Source of the DNA: Sphingobacterium multivorum
Lineage (GTDB): Bacteria; Bacteroidota; Bacteroidia; Sphingobacteriales; Sphingobacteriaceae
Assembly: GCF_900457465.1 (NCBI RefSeq)
Contig: NZ_UAUU01000002.1
Location: 744,001-808,000 of the forward strand
DNA length: 64,000 nucleotides
Direction of reading: 5' to 3'
Within the stretch, counting starts at the first letter, position 1. Each line of letters starts with the position of its first letter. The notes beneath the pieces are model-generated. The model did no database searches. It was not told the DNA's origin and was given only the letters and a program-made list of their open reading frames with translations. Both the position numbers and the translations under genes were made by a program. Shown in pieces: positions 39,747-48,207 of the stretch.

Positions 39747-41003
39747 ATGAAAAAAAGAAAACCTGGTCTAAAAGCACTTTTTGTGATCACATCCAGTCTG
39801 ATTGCACTGAGTTTTACAGATCAAAAACCAAGCTTTATTGACAAAAGTTTTAGAGCTGCAGAAAAACAATATCAATTTTTAGAACAAGCAGCAGAAAAGC
39901 AGCACAAATTTCCACGCACATTGAGTCCTGCAGGAAAACTGGTAGGGACAGACGAATGGGATTGGACCGGCGGTTTCTTTCCAGGGTCACTATGGTATAT
40001 CTACAACCATACCCATAATAAAGAGACCGAAGCTGCGGCGATCAAATGGACAGAGGCGCTTGAAAAAGCCAAAGACCTTGATCAACATCATGATATTGGT
40101 TTTGTGATGTATTGTTCCTATGGCAATGCCATTAAATACCTTAAAGATCCCAAAAAGGTTGCCGCTTACAAGGATATCCTCATCCACTCGGCCAATACTG
40201 CGCTTAAACGTTATAATCCGCAGGTGGGCGTCATCAAATCATGGAACGAGAAGAAGTCTTGGGACGGCAAGACCCTATGGAAATATCCAGTCATTATCGA
40301 CAACATGATGAACCTGGAAATGCTGTGTTATGTGTCCGACTTGACTGGAGATACCAAATATAAGGATGTGGCCATCAGTCATGCCACCCAAACCATGAAA
40401 AACCATTTTCGTAAAGACCACAGTACTTACCATGTTGTCGATTACGATGGTAATGGCCATGCTATCCACCAACAAACAAACCAAGGCTATGCCGACAATT
40501 CAACCTGGGCACGCGGTCAAGCATGGGCTATTTATGGATTTACCATGATGTACCGGGAGACCAAAAAACCAGAATTTCTTAAAACGGCAAAAGCGGCGGC
40601 AAAGTTTTACATGACCCATCCGAATCTTCCAAAAGATAAAATTCCGTATTGGGATTTTAATGCCGGAAAGCCGGGTTATAAATCGGATGCTGATTTTTCT
40701 TCCTTGAAATTAAATTTTGTGCCGCGCGATGCCTCAGCTGCAGCCATTGTTGCGTCTGCACTGATTGAACTCTCAACATTGACCACTGGCACCGAAAGCA
40801 AATCCTATTTGACATTTGCTCAGGAAAGCCTGCAAACACTATCAGGAGCCACCTATTTTGCTAAATATGCAAGCAATGGCGGTTTCTTATTGCAGCATAG
40901 TGTCGGTAGCTTACCCCATCATTCGGAAATCGATGTTCCGCTGACCTATGCAGATTATTATTATCTGGAAGGTTTGACACGGTTGGAGCAGCTCAAAAAA
41001 TAA
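39747..41003 (+). CDS. GH88 unsaturated glucuronyl hydrolase
   Basis: A family 88 hydrolase of 418 residues that removes the 4,5-unsaturated uronic acid left by polysaccharide lyases. It has an alpha6/alpha6-barrel; the catalytic Asp lies in TDEWDWTGGFFPG and the second conserved Asp in VIIDNMMNLEML. GQAWAIYGFTMMYRET and DASAAAIVASALIEL are further family segments. A hydrophobic N-terminus (LFVITSSLIALSF) indicates export to the periplasm. It is 44 nt after the lyase, so lyase then GH88 is a coherent depolymerisation pair. An IS1182 element begins 9 nt past its stop and supplies the terminator. Confidence 0.93.
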   Translation: MKKRKPGLKALFVITSSLIALSFTDQKPSFIDKSFRAAEKQYQFLEQAAEKQHKFPRTLSPAGKLVGTDEWDWTGGFFPGSLWYIYNHTHNKETEAAAIKWTEALEKAKDLDQHHDIGFVMYCSYGNAIKYLKDPKKVAAYKDILIHSANTALKRYNPQVGVIKSWNEKKSWDGKTLWKYPVIIDNMMNLEMLCYVSDLTGDTKYKDVAISHATQTMKNHFRKDHSTYHVVDYDGNGHAIHQQTNQGYADNSTWARGQAWAIYGFTMMYRETKKPEFLKTAKAAAKFYMTHPNLPKDKIPYWDFNAGKPGYKSDADFSSLKLNFVPRDASAAAIVASALIELSTLTTGTESKSYLTFAQESLQTLSGATYFAKYASNGGFLLQHSVGSLPHHSEIDVPLTYADYYYLEGLTRLEQLKK

Positions 41004-41011
41004 AAATACAA

Positions 41012-41044
41012 AGAGGCTGTCTCAAAAAGGCAGTCTCTTTTTTT
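41012..41044 (+). terminator. Terminator at the left end of IS1182 copy 1
   Basis: AGAGGCTGTC (41012-41021) pairs with GGCAGTCTCT (41029-41038) allowing two G-U pairs, followed by a T run. It faces into the element and would stop transcripts arriving from the GH88 operon. The same structure is present at 48208 in the second copy. Confidence 0.7.
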
Positions 41045-41116
41045 CATTATCTAAGGTTTATTATTTGTTTTAACGGTTTGATTTTCATATATTTATAGTG
41101 TAAACAAAAAGGATAT

Positions 41117-42652
41117 ATGCCATCTCAAAGACCTACTTTTAAGCCTTACTATCAGGACCAGATCATGGCCATTCCTCCAACTTTGGACGAACTGGTGGCC
41201 AAAGGTCATCCGGTACGTATCGTTAACGATGTAATCAACCGGATCAACATCCAGTCCCTATTGGACGCTTATAAGATAAAAGGCTGCTCCAGTTATCATC
41301 CGCAGATGTTGTTGAAAGTTTTGGTGTTTGGCTACGTAAGCAATGTCTACAGCAGTCGCAAATTGGAAACGGCGTGCCGGGAGAACATCAATTTCATGTG
41401 GCTGAGCGGCATGAGCTATCCCGACCACAATACCATCAACAGATTTCGAGGCGTTCGTTTGAAAGAAGCACTTCGTAGTGTATTTGAAGAAGTTGTCAAA
41501 CTCCTATCCGAAGAAGGTCTGCTGAGTATAGAAGATGTTTACACCGATGGCACCAAGATTGAAGCCAATGCTAACAAATACACCTTTGTCTGGAAAAAAG
41601 CTATCCAGACCAATAAGGAGAAGATGAAAGCTGCCTTAAAAGATATTTGGGAATACGCCCAAAGTATCGCCAAAGCAGAGGACAACCTTCCGGAACCTCC
41701 CGATCTGACAACAATTGACCGCGAAAAAGTTCAGGCTACGGTCGATAACCTGAACCGGGTCTTGTCCGATAAACCTTCGGTAAGCAAGAAGATGAGGGCA
41801 AAGTTGCGCTATGCGACTAAAAACTACCCGGCCAAGATTGTTCAATATGAAGAGCAGGAAGTAACGCTTGGAGATAGAAATAGTTATAGCAAGACAGATC
41901 CCGATGCTACTTTTATGCGCATGAAAGAGGATCATATGAAAAATGGCCAGCTCAAACCAGGTTATAACATTCAGATATCTACTTCCAATCAATACATCGT
42001 CAATTACACCATACATCCCAACCCCACAGATACCACAACGCTACCCGGTCATCTGGCACAACATGAGGCGAGCTTTGGGGAAATACTGAAAACCATTACC
42101 GCAGATGCTGGCTATGGCAGCCAGGAGAACTATGCGTTACTAGAAGGGAAAAACATTGGGGCCTATGTGAAATATGGTATGTTTGACAAGGAGCAGAAAA
42201 AGAGTTATTCGGGCAAGAAGCCATTCTCCGTTGATAAACTACATTATAACCCTGCAAAAGATTGCTATATCTGTCCAATGGGACAGGAAATGAACTGCAT
42301 AGGTCTATTTACACAAAAGACCTCCACAGGTTTCGAGCAAAAAATAAAAAGATATCAGGCAAAAAACTGCACAAACTGCCCATTGAACGGTGCTTGCCAC
42401 AAATCACAGGGCAATAGAATCATCCAGATAAATGAACAGCTTGAGGCTTATAAAGATAGAGCATACGGATTGCTTAACAGCGATGTCGGTATAGCCAAAA
42501 GAAAACAGCGATGTCACGATGTCGAACCAGTCTTTGGAAACATAAAACAGAACCACGGGTTCCGAAGATTTATGCTCCGCGGTAAGGAAAAAGTGTCCAT
42601 AGAATGGGGTTTATTGGCTATAGCGCAAAATCTAAGGAAAAAAGCAGCTTAA
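41117..42652 (+). CDS. IS1182-family transposase (intact copy)
   Basis: A DDE transposase of 511 residues. N-terminal DUF772-type domain (KVLVFGYVSNVYSSRKLETACRENINFMWLSG), catalytic Asp144 in VYTDGTKIEANANKYTFVW, the second Asp in TADAGYGSQENY, and Glu in VEPVFGNIKQNHGFRRF. A Cys-rich insert (CYICPMGQEMNC, CTNCPLNGACHK) is as in other IS1182 transposases. ATG 41117 gives MPSQRPTFKPYY. It is intact here, whereas the second copy has lost this start frame, so this copy could mobilise both. Confidence 0.93.
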   Translation: MPSQRPTFKPYYQDQIMAIPPTLDELVAKGHPVRIVNDVINRINIQSLLDAYKIKGCSSYHPQMLLKVLVFGYVSNVYSSRKLETACRENINFMWLSGMSYPDHNTINRFRGVRLKEALRSVFEEVVKLLSEEGLLSIEDVYTDGTKIEANANKYTFVWKKAIQTNKEKMKAALKDIWEYAQSIAKAEDNLPEPPDLTTIDREKVQATVDNLNRVLSDKPSVSKKMRAKLRYATKNYPAKIVQYEEQEVTLGDRNSYSKTDPDATFMRMKEDHMKNGQLKPGYNIQISTSNQYIVNYTIHPNPTDTTTLPGHLAQHEASFGEILKTITADAGYGSQENYALLEGKNIGAYVKYGMFDKEQKKSYSGKKPFSVDKLHYNPAKDCYICPMGQEMNCIGLFTQKTSTGFEQKIKRYQAKNCTNCPLNGACHKSQGNRIIQINEQLEAYKDRAYGLLNSDVGIAKRKQRCHDVEPVFGNIKQNHGFRRFMLRGKEKVSIEWGLLAIAQNLRKKAA

Positions 42653-42742
42653 AAAGCTACTTTTTGTTCTTTTTCTTCCCAAATGAACAGTTCTGTGAAA
42701 TAATCAACAAACAACTCACAAATCTATCGCATAGCCATATTT

Positions 42743-42778
42743 AATAAAAAAGCTGCCTCAATAAATTTGAGACAGCTT
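42743..42778 (-). terminator. Terminator at the right end of IS1182 copy 1
   Basis: AAGCTG-C-CTCAA (from 42750) pairs with TTTGAG-A-CAGCTT (to 42778) with one mismatch. Read on the minus strand, the stem is followed by TTTTTTATT, so it would stop transcripts arriving from the convergent PL8 gene (stop 42815). Together with the left-end hairpin it shields the transposase from both sides. Confidence 0.65.
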
Positions 42779-42814
42779 CTTTGTATTTTTATAAGCTTTC
42801 CAATTGAATCTGGA

Positions 42815-44917
42815 TTATTTCTTCCCGATCGCGATTTGGTTACTTACAGTACTCCCTGCGTATTCGCCCTGTGGAAGCGAAACCTCCAGCGATTGATTTA
42901 CACGAAGCTGTTTATTGACGAGTTGAACCTTCACTGTTTTGGCTCTTTGGAGTGGATCTGCAACATCAAGCTGCATGCTAGTTGTTTCGCGCATACTCAA
43001 TTGTATGATAGCAGGTTGATCGAGCTTTATAGACCAATTGCCAACTTGGTACGTTCCTGCTTGATAACAAACAATTTGTAGAATCCGGCTCCCTTTATGC
43101 TCCACCGCCTGTATATCCGATGTATTCTGCCAAATTTTTAGCTGCTGCATTGCTTTTGTATCAACAGTTTTGGCACCAGGCACAACAATATAAGCATAGC
43201 TCGCATTGTTTGGAGCAACAGCATGATCAAACCAAAGCTTGAAGACCTTTCCATGTACAACATCTTTGGAACGGGAACGGTTGATCCGGTACCAGGAACC
43301 AACCTGATCTTTGGTTGTCAATCCAACATTCATAGCTGCTGGAAAATAATACAGAACATTGTTATGGGTTATAAAATCGCCTACTTTGACAGATCTCTGT
43401 ACTGAATCGAGTTCAGACATTTCCTTTCCATTCCAGACAACGGGTCCATTCAGCCAGGTTTGGTTTAAGGTTGTTACCACAGCTTCTGGCGCAGCACAGT
43501 GAATCCCAGCCCCCAAACAAACGATTTCCCGATCGAAAAAGAACCAGGCTTTTTGAGCCTTGACCCCGTCGTACTGGACCGACATAGCTGAAGCTCCTGT
43601 CTTATCGTTGCTTACGCCGCCTGCAAAGTTATTTGCAGCAAGTGCTCCCCATTGTTCTTTCAATTCCAGGTCGCCCGGATAATCTCGTGTTGTCGTTCCA
43701 GGAATTTTATCCCATTCCCATACGGGCATAATATTATAATATTCGGGTCCAAATACCTGAATATTGGTCACACCATCTGATATATTGCGCCCAAGAACGT
43801 TTTCTCCATTTCCAGACTCCGATTTATTGGTACGGCTACTGGCCAATCGAACATTAAAGTGGAATTGCTTACGCAGATGAGTCGTGTAGTCTCCTTTCCA
43901 GTAATGGCGGTGGACCTCGATATGCTCAGCGTCATAAGGCTGGACGCTATCTAGTTTTGCTAGCGCTTTGTTCCAAATGGTATTTTTGGCGGGATCAATC
44001 AACTTGATTTGTTGTAATATGGCGGTCTCCTGTGTTTTTTCCAAGATATTGGGGCGTGAGATCCCGCGACCATGTACATTAAAATCGATATAGCGCGAAC
44101 GAATAATTGGCAGGTAGGTTTCAGTAAGAAATTGTTCAAAAAGGCCGAGCCTCTTCATGTCTACAGCATAAGGTGTCTCCCGCACATAGGCCATAACTTT
44201 TGAGATCCCCTTCAGAAATTCCTCCCCATAGCCTGCAATGTATAATTGAGGGCCATGTTGTAAGTAAGAGAAATCATATTGCAGTCCTTCCTTGCCATTC
44301 ACGAGCTGTATCGGAAAAAGCAGCTGCTCCATCGCAGCAGCTAAAAGATTTTCATCTTCCAAGATCAATGCACGATAAAAATAGTGCATGGCAATGTCAC
44401 TTTTATTTGCCCCTGTTTTTGTGTAAGGATCGCCACGCTTCATCAGCTCAACAAGTGGAGTCTCTAGTGTAGTAGGAATTTTTTCCTTTCCAAATTTCAT
44501 CAGGATAAGACAGACACCGATGGCTTTTGGCGAAGCGATCTCGTTATGCCACCAATTTGAAGACTCAAAACGATTATTTGCCCAATATTGTGCGGCAAGC
44601 AGGATTTTATCGTAAAGTGATTTTTGCTGATAAGATGCACTTTGTGGAGACACATAGGCAACAATAAGTGTCCTTAACCGATCCAAGTGTTCTCCCGGAG
44701 GCCAAAGCGATATTGACTTACTGCTGTAATCGATATCTGCCCAAGTACCGTCAGCACGCAGTTGATTACATAGGCTTAACGTTTTATCTGCATTTGGCAA
44801 TGGGCCACTTAACTCATCATCGTATACATGCTTTTTAATACGCACAAACGTATCGCTGTTCTGCGCCTTTGCCATAACCAAGGCAAAGGACAATAAAAAT
44901 AGGATTAGTCCTTTCAT
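42815..44917 (-). CDS. PL8 polysaccharide lyase, chondroitin AC lyase type
   Basis: A secreted lyase of 700 residues, the same length as chondroitinase AC of Pedobacter (Flavobacterium) heparinus. Signal peptide about 1-18, NWWHNE at 121-126 of the alpha/alpha toroid, and the residues known as Asn175, His225, Tyr234, Arg288 and Arg292 in that enzyme appear here at a constant offset of four: Asn171 (TGANKSD), His221 (SYLQHG), Tyr230 (AGYGEEF), Arg284 and Arg288 (HGRGISR). The rest is the three-part beta-sandwich. It degrades chondroitin and/or hyaluronan to unsaturated disaccharides, the substrate of the GH88 enzyme. It is second in an operon after the sulfatase. Confidence 0.92.
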   Translation of the reverse strand: MKGLILFLLSFALVMAKAQNSDTFVRIKKHVYDDELSGPLPNADKTLSLCNQLRADGTWADIDYSSKSISLWPPGEHLDRLRTLIVAYVSPQSASYQQKSLYDKILLAAQYWANNRFESSNWWHNEIASPKAIGVCLILMKFGKEKIPTTLETPLVELMKRGDPYTKTGANKSDIAMHYFYRALILEDENLLAAAMEQLLFPIQLVNGKEGLQYDFSYLQHGPQLYIAGYGEEFLKGISKVMAYVRETPYAVDMKRLGLFEQFLTETYLPIIRSRYIDFNVHGRGISRPNILEKTQETAILQQIKLIDPAKNTIWNKALAKLDSVQPYDAEHIEVHRHYWKGDYTTHLRKQFHFNVRLASSRTNKSESGNGENVLGRNISDGVTNIQVFGPEYYNIMPVWEWDKIPGTTTRDYPGDLELKEQWGALAANNFAGGVSNDKTGASAMSVQYDGVKAQKAWFFFDREIVCLGAGIHCAAPEAVVTTLNQTWLNGPVVWNGKEMSELDSVQRSVKVGDFITHNNVLYYFPAAMNVGLTTKDQVGSWYRINRSRSKDVVHGKVFKLWFDHAVAPNNASYAYIVVPGAKTVDTKAMQQLKIWQNTSDIQAVEHKGSRILQIVCYQAGTYQVGNWSIKLDQPAIIQLSMRETTSMQLDVADPLQRAKTVKVQLVNKQLRVNQSLEVSLPQGEYAGSTVSNQIAIGKK

Positions 44918-44937
44918 CTGTTTTTAGTATTCATTAC

Positions 44938-46347
44938 TTAAGGATATTGTCGTTCTGCGGCTCGTCCGACGACTTCCATCCGGTGTTTCATCAGTTGATT
45001 TTGATCATTGTCCAATACAGAGCTTAGCCATTTTGGATTCTCCAGTCCCTTTTCCCATTCCGACAGTCTATGCAGCATCTCCCTTACACGCTCAGGATAC
45101 TTCGTGGCCAGATTGTGCTGTTCCCGAAGGTCATCCCTAAGATTGAACAATAATATCGGATCATCTTTAACCACAATCAGTTTCCACTCTTTATGTCGCA
45201 CAGCACGTGCAATCCCTCGACGCCAGAATAAATAGTCGTGTCCATTTTTCACATCTTTATAGGAAGATAGCAAACTGATGCCATCGATTTGCTGCCCCTG
45301 GATGTTCTTCCCTTTTATTGCCTCGATGCTGGTGGGTAAGATATCCATTCCCGATACCATGGCATCTGATGTTATCCCTTTCGGTAGCTTGGCTGGCCAT
45401 TGCATGATAAGGGGAACCCGGATTCCACCTTCCCATTTCGATCCCTTTAAACCACGCAATTGTCCATTGTCTGCGCCATTATTTGTTGCCGCTCCATTAT
45501 CATTCATAAAAATGATTAAGGTGTTTTCATAAAGTCCTTCTTGCTTTAAATGTTCAACCAGACGTCCAATATTTTCATCCATATTATCCAGCATAGCCAA
45601 GTAAGCACGACGCAATGGATCAGCTACATTTTTATACTTATCAATAGTCTTCAGGGGCGCTTCGACAGGTGTATGCACTGCATTGAAAGCTAAATACATA
45701 AAAAAGGGCTGGCTTCGATACTGTTGAATATACGCAATTGCTTTATTGGTCAATGTTTCAGTCAAATAATGAATAGAGTCTTCGGGAACGACATGTCGAT
45801 CGTCATAAAGCAGCTGCGTTGGCTTCGCGGCTCCATGGATTGGGAAGTAAGGCCGGTCACCACCGATAAAACCATAGAAATGGTCAAACCCACGTTTCAA
45901 TGGATTAAATTGTGGACCATCCCCTTGATGCCATTTGCCAATCGCTACAGTTTTATAGCCGTTATACTTCATGAAGTCAGCAATGGTGGCTACCTGCGTA
46001 TCCATTCCGATATCTTCAGGTGCGACACCCGCAGTGGGACGTTTCGAAATATTATGTTCAAAACCAAAGCGCTGCTGGTAGCGGCCAGAAAGTAAGCCCG
46101 CCCGAGAAGGAGCGCATACTGAAGCTGAGGCATAGGCCGACTGAAAACGCACGCCATTTTTCGCAAGTGCATCAATATTGGGGGTATAGACCTCCCTACC
46201 GCCGTAACAACCAAAATCATCATAACCTCCATCGTCGCTCAGGATGACAATAACGTTAGGATGTTGCTGTCCGAATACAGAAATCCCAAACCTAAAGAGT
46301 ATATTCACAAGAGTTAATATACTATAGCAAGTAAATCGGTAGATCAT
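44938..46347 (-). CDS. Arylsulfatase-type sulfatase (formylglycine, Cys type)
   Basis: A secreted sulfatase of 469 residues from ATG 46347. Signal peptide about 1-26. Metal ligands in ILSDDGGYDDFG (Asp38, Asp39) and the modification signature C-A-P-S-R at Cys78 (SVCAPSRAGLLSGRYQQRFG), where Cys is converted to formylglycine. GKWHQGDGPQFNPLKRGFDHFYGF and FMNDNGAATNNG are further catalytic-site segments. A TTG-initiated extension to 46410 is rejected because it precedes the signal peptide. With the PL8 lyase 20 nt downstream, chondroitin-sulfate desulfation is the likely task; the sulfate position cannot be assigned. Confidence 0.93.
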   Translation of the reverse strand: MIYRFTCYSILTLVNILFRFGISVFGQQHPNVIVILSDDGGYDDFGCYGGREVYTPNIDALAKNGVRFQSAYASASVCAPSRAGLLSGRYQQRFGFEHNISKRPTAGVAPEDIGMDTQVATIADFMKYNGYKTVAIGKWHQGDGPQFNPLKRGFDHFYGFIGGDRPYFPIHGAAKPTQLLYDDRHVVPEDSIHYLTETLTNKAIAYIQQYRSQPFFMYLAFNAVHTPVEAPLKTIDKYKNVADPLRRAYLAMLDNMDENIGRLVEHLKQEGLYENTLIIFMNDNGAATNNGADNGQLRGLKGSKWEGGIRVPLIMQWPAKLPKGITSDAMVSGMDILPTSIEAIKGKNIQGQQIDGISLLSSYKDVKNGHDYLFWRRGIARAVRHKEWKLIVVKDDPILLFNLRDDLREQHNLATKYPERVREMLHRLSEWEKGLENPKWLSSVLDNDQNQLMKHRMEVVGRAAERQYP

Positions 46348-46409
46348 AACATTAGATTTATCCTTAAATGTATCGTTAAATGTATAGGATTTTTTGTTAA
46401 AAAACCGCA

Positions 46410-46421
46410 AACGATTTCGTT
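46410..46421. promoter_or_regulatory. AACGA-TT-TCGTT dyad upstream of the sulfatase operon
   Basis: Five-base perfect arms around TT, lying 63 bp upstream of the sulfatase start and 37 bp before the divergent plus-strand gene. It resembles LacI-type half-sites in length, but a related AACGATTGCG near 32677 upstream of the SusC is only a half match. Weak evidence. Confidence 0.2.
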
Positions 46422-46457
46422 AGGCTATTTTTAGACGATTAAAAACAAAGGTCAGAG

Positions 46458-47106
46458 ATGAAAACAGATGAAAAAAAATTGGTCGGTACACTTGCTCATT
46501 TTTTGGTCAGTGATTCGGATGGCACTGCATTAAGCTCGTTTTTTGTGTTCATTGACCTATCACCCCAGTACCATTAGAACCGAACTCGTTCAATTGTTGA
46601 ACAAATGGCAAAACAAAGCAGCTGGAACAGTATTTCCCGGGGAGGACCTCTGGACAGATTTTAAGCAACTTGTGGGGAGCAATCCCGATCTTGGCGTGGC
46701 TGTGGTTGATGGCTGTAGCATCAACGATATTGCAAGTTTTTACGAAGAAATCAATGCCGTCTACATGTCCAGCGAAAGCTGGAAGATAGGGAGCCTAGAC
46801 GGCTTTGACGACCTGCTTTACGGTGGATTTGGGACCTTCAAAGACGCTGCTTCACATTGCATTGTTTGGAAGGATATTGCACACAGCAGGACGTCATTGG
46901 GCGTTGAAACAACTTTGGCCTATTATCAAGGTAAACTTGGAGCAGAATCACCATTCAATCAAACGCATTTTCAAAAGAAACTAGATGAGCTAAAAGCTGG
47001 TCGTGGAGAAACCTATTTTGACATTGTTGCCGATATCATCCGATCGCACCGCAAAGTTACCTGGATTTACAACGGGTATCCTCAGCACAAATCGGTATAT
47101 TTATAA
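46458..47106 (+). pseudogene. Barstar-like protein, probable frameshift near the N-terminus
   Basis: About 215 residues if restored. The second frame contains VVDGCSINDIASFYEEINAV and WKIGSLDGFDDLLYGGFG, resembling the barstar (RNase inhibitor) core in which an Asp-rich LDxxxDxL loop contacts the RNase; a further ~100 residues follow. ATG 46458 gives MKTDEKKLVGTLAHFLVSDSDGT and runs into a stop near 46580. Dropping one C from CCCC at 46563-46566 joins it to the downstream frame (FIDLSPSTIRTELVQLL). The alternative is a TTG start at 46543. No barnase-like partner is visible. Family assignment is by motif only. Confidence 0.5.
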
Positions 47107-47122
47107 TAACTAAACTTAACAT

Positions 47123-48204
47123 ATGAAGCATCTTATCCGCCTAGTTTTCCTGCTCCTATTCTTCCAACAAATTGCACAGGCCAGTGAACGGCTTAGGGTT
47201 GCTGTTGCAGGGCTCAACCATGACCACGTATTCTTGCTTTTAAATTTATATAAGGATAAAAAGTCGATATTATCGGTATTGCCGAACCGAATCAAACCTT
47301 ATCAAACAAAATACGAACGCAGTATAATTTACCTGACGCAATCTTCTACCATGACTTACCCAGTTTATTGAAACATGTGAAGCCAGACGCGGTGCTGGCC
47401 TACAATCCAACCGATGAGCATATCCGCGTCGCAGAGACCTGTCTCCCGCTTAAGATCCCTGTAATGGTAGAGAAGCCTCTTGCTACGACTCTTTCTGACG
47501 CAAAACGTATTGCATTTTTGTCCAAACAGTTCGAAACACCCTTTTTGGTAAATTACGAAACAACCTGGTATAAAAGTAATCAACAGTTGAAGCAGCTGGT
47601 CGACAAGGGTGAAATTGGAAAAATCACACGTATACTTGTAAAAGACGGGCACGAAGGACCTAAAGAAATTGGCTGTAGCAATTACTTCCTCGACTGGCTT
47701 ACTGATCCGAAAAAAAATGGTGGCGGTGCAGTGATGGATTTTGGCTGTTATGGCGCCAATCTGATGACCTGGCTCAAAAATGGAGAAAGGCCAATTTCAG
47801 TGACAGCCTTTACACAACAGCTCAAGCCTGAGGTTTATCCAAAAGTCGATGACAACGCTACCATCATACTAAGCTACCGTGATGGCAGCACGGGTATTAT
47901 TCAAGCTTCCTGGGCTTGGCCATACAGTGTTAAAGATCTGCAGGTGTTTGGCACAAAAGCTCAGCTCTACGCCAAAAATGACAAAGAACTTCTAAAATAC
48001 AAACAACAGAATGATCCACCTACACATGTATCGACTGCGATCCCGTATTTTGAGAACCATATTGCCTATCTCGAACAGGTTCTGAAAGATGCTATGGCTC
48101 CAGAAAATGATCTCGGATCGATCAATAATAATGTCACTGTGGTCGAAATCCTGGAAGCGGCAAAACGCTCGGCTAAAGAAGGAAAGTCCATTATTTTAAA
48201 ATAA
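47123..48204 (+). pseudogene. Gfo/Idh/MocA-family oxidoreductase, one frameshift
   Basis: A signal-peptide-bearing NAD(P)-dependent sugar oxidoreductase family protein. Signal peptide about 1-20 (ending IAQA), Rossmann start RVAVAGLNHDH, then EKPLATTLSDAKRIA with the conserved EKP, GGGAVMDFGCYGANLMTW and a C-terminal alpha/beta domain. Near 47258-47262 one A is missing from an A run: GATAAAAAGTCG should be GATAAAAAAGTCG, giving YKDKKVDIIGIAEPNQTLSNKI and joining the downstream frame through DLPSLLKHVKPDAVLAYNP. Restored length is about 360 residues. Exported members of this family occur in glycan-degradation loci and may act as glycosidase-like enzymes by an NAD-dependent mechanism. Confidence 0.85.
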
Positions 48205-48207
48205 AAA

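Larger units (their letters stand above)
41012..42780 (+). mobile_element. IS1182-family insertion sequence, copy 1
   Basis: About 1769 bp with terminal inverted repeats AGAGGCTGTCTCAAA (41012-41026) and TTTGAGACAGCTTCT (42766-42780), one mismatch, enclosing one transposase. The boundary is fixed by comparison with the second copy at 48208. The flanks are not directly repeated but inverted: TAAAAATACAA on the left and TTGTATTTTTA on the right, as if it entered the loop of a hairpin between the convergent GH88 and PL8 genes. Only a few base differences separate the two copies, so their spread is recent. Confidence 0.88.

Noticed and set aside
41001..42792. A direct target-site duplication for IS1182 copy 1
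   Set aside because: The flanks match only as inverted sequence; no direct repeat of 3 bp or more could be aligned at the element ends.
42767..43081. 104-codon plus-strand open frame over the end of the PL8 gene
   Set aside because: It is antisense to well-supported PL8 codons and has no recognisable product.
46348..46410. TTG-initiated N-terminal extension of the sulfatase
   Set aside because: The signal peptide starts at ATG 46347, and the extension is Lys/Phe-rich with no family match.
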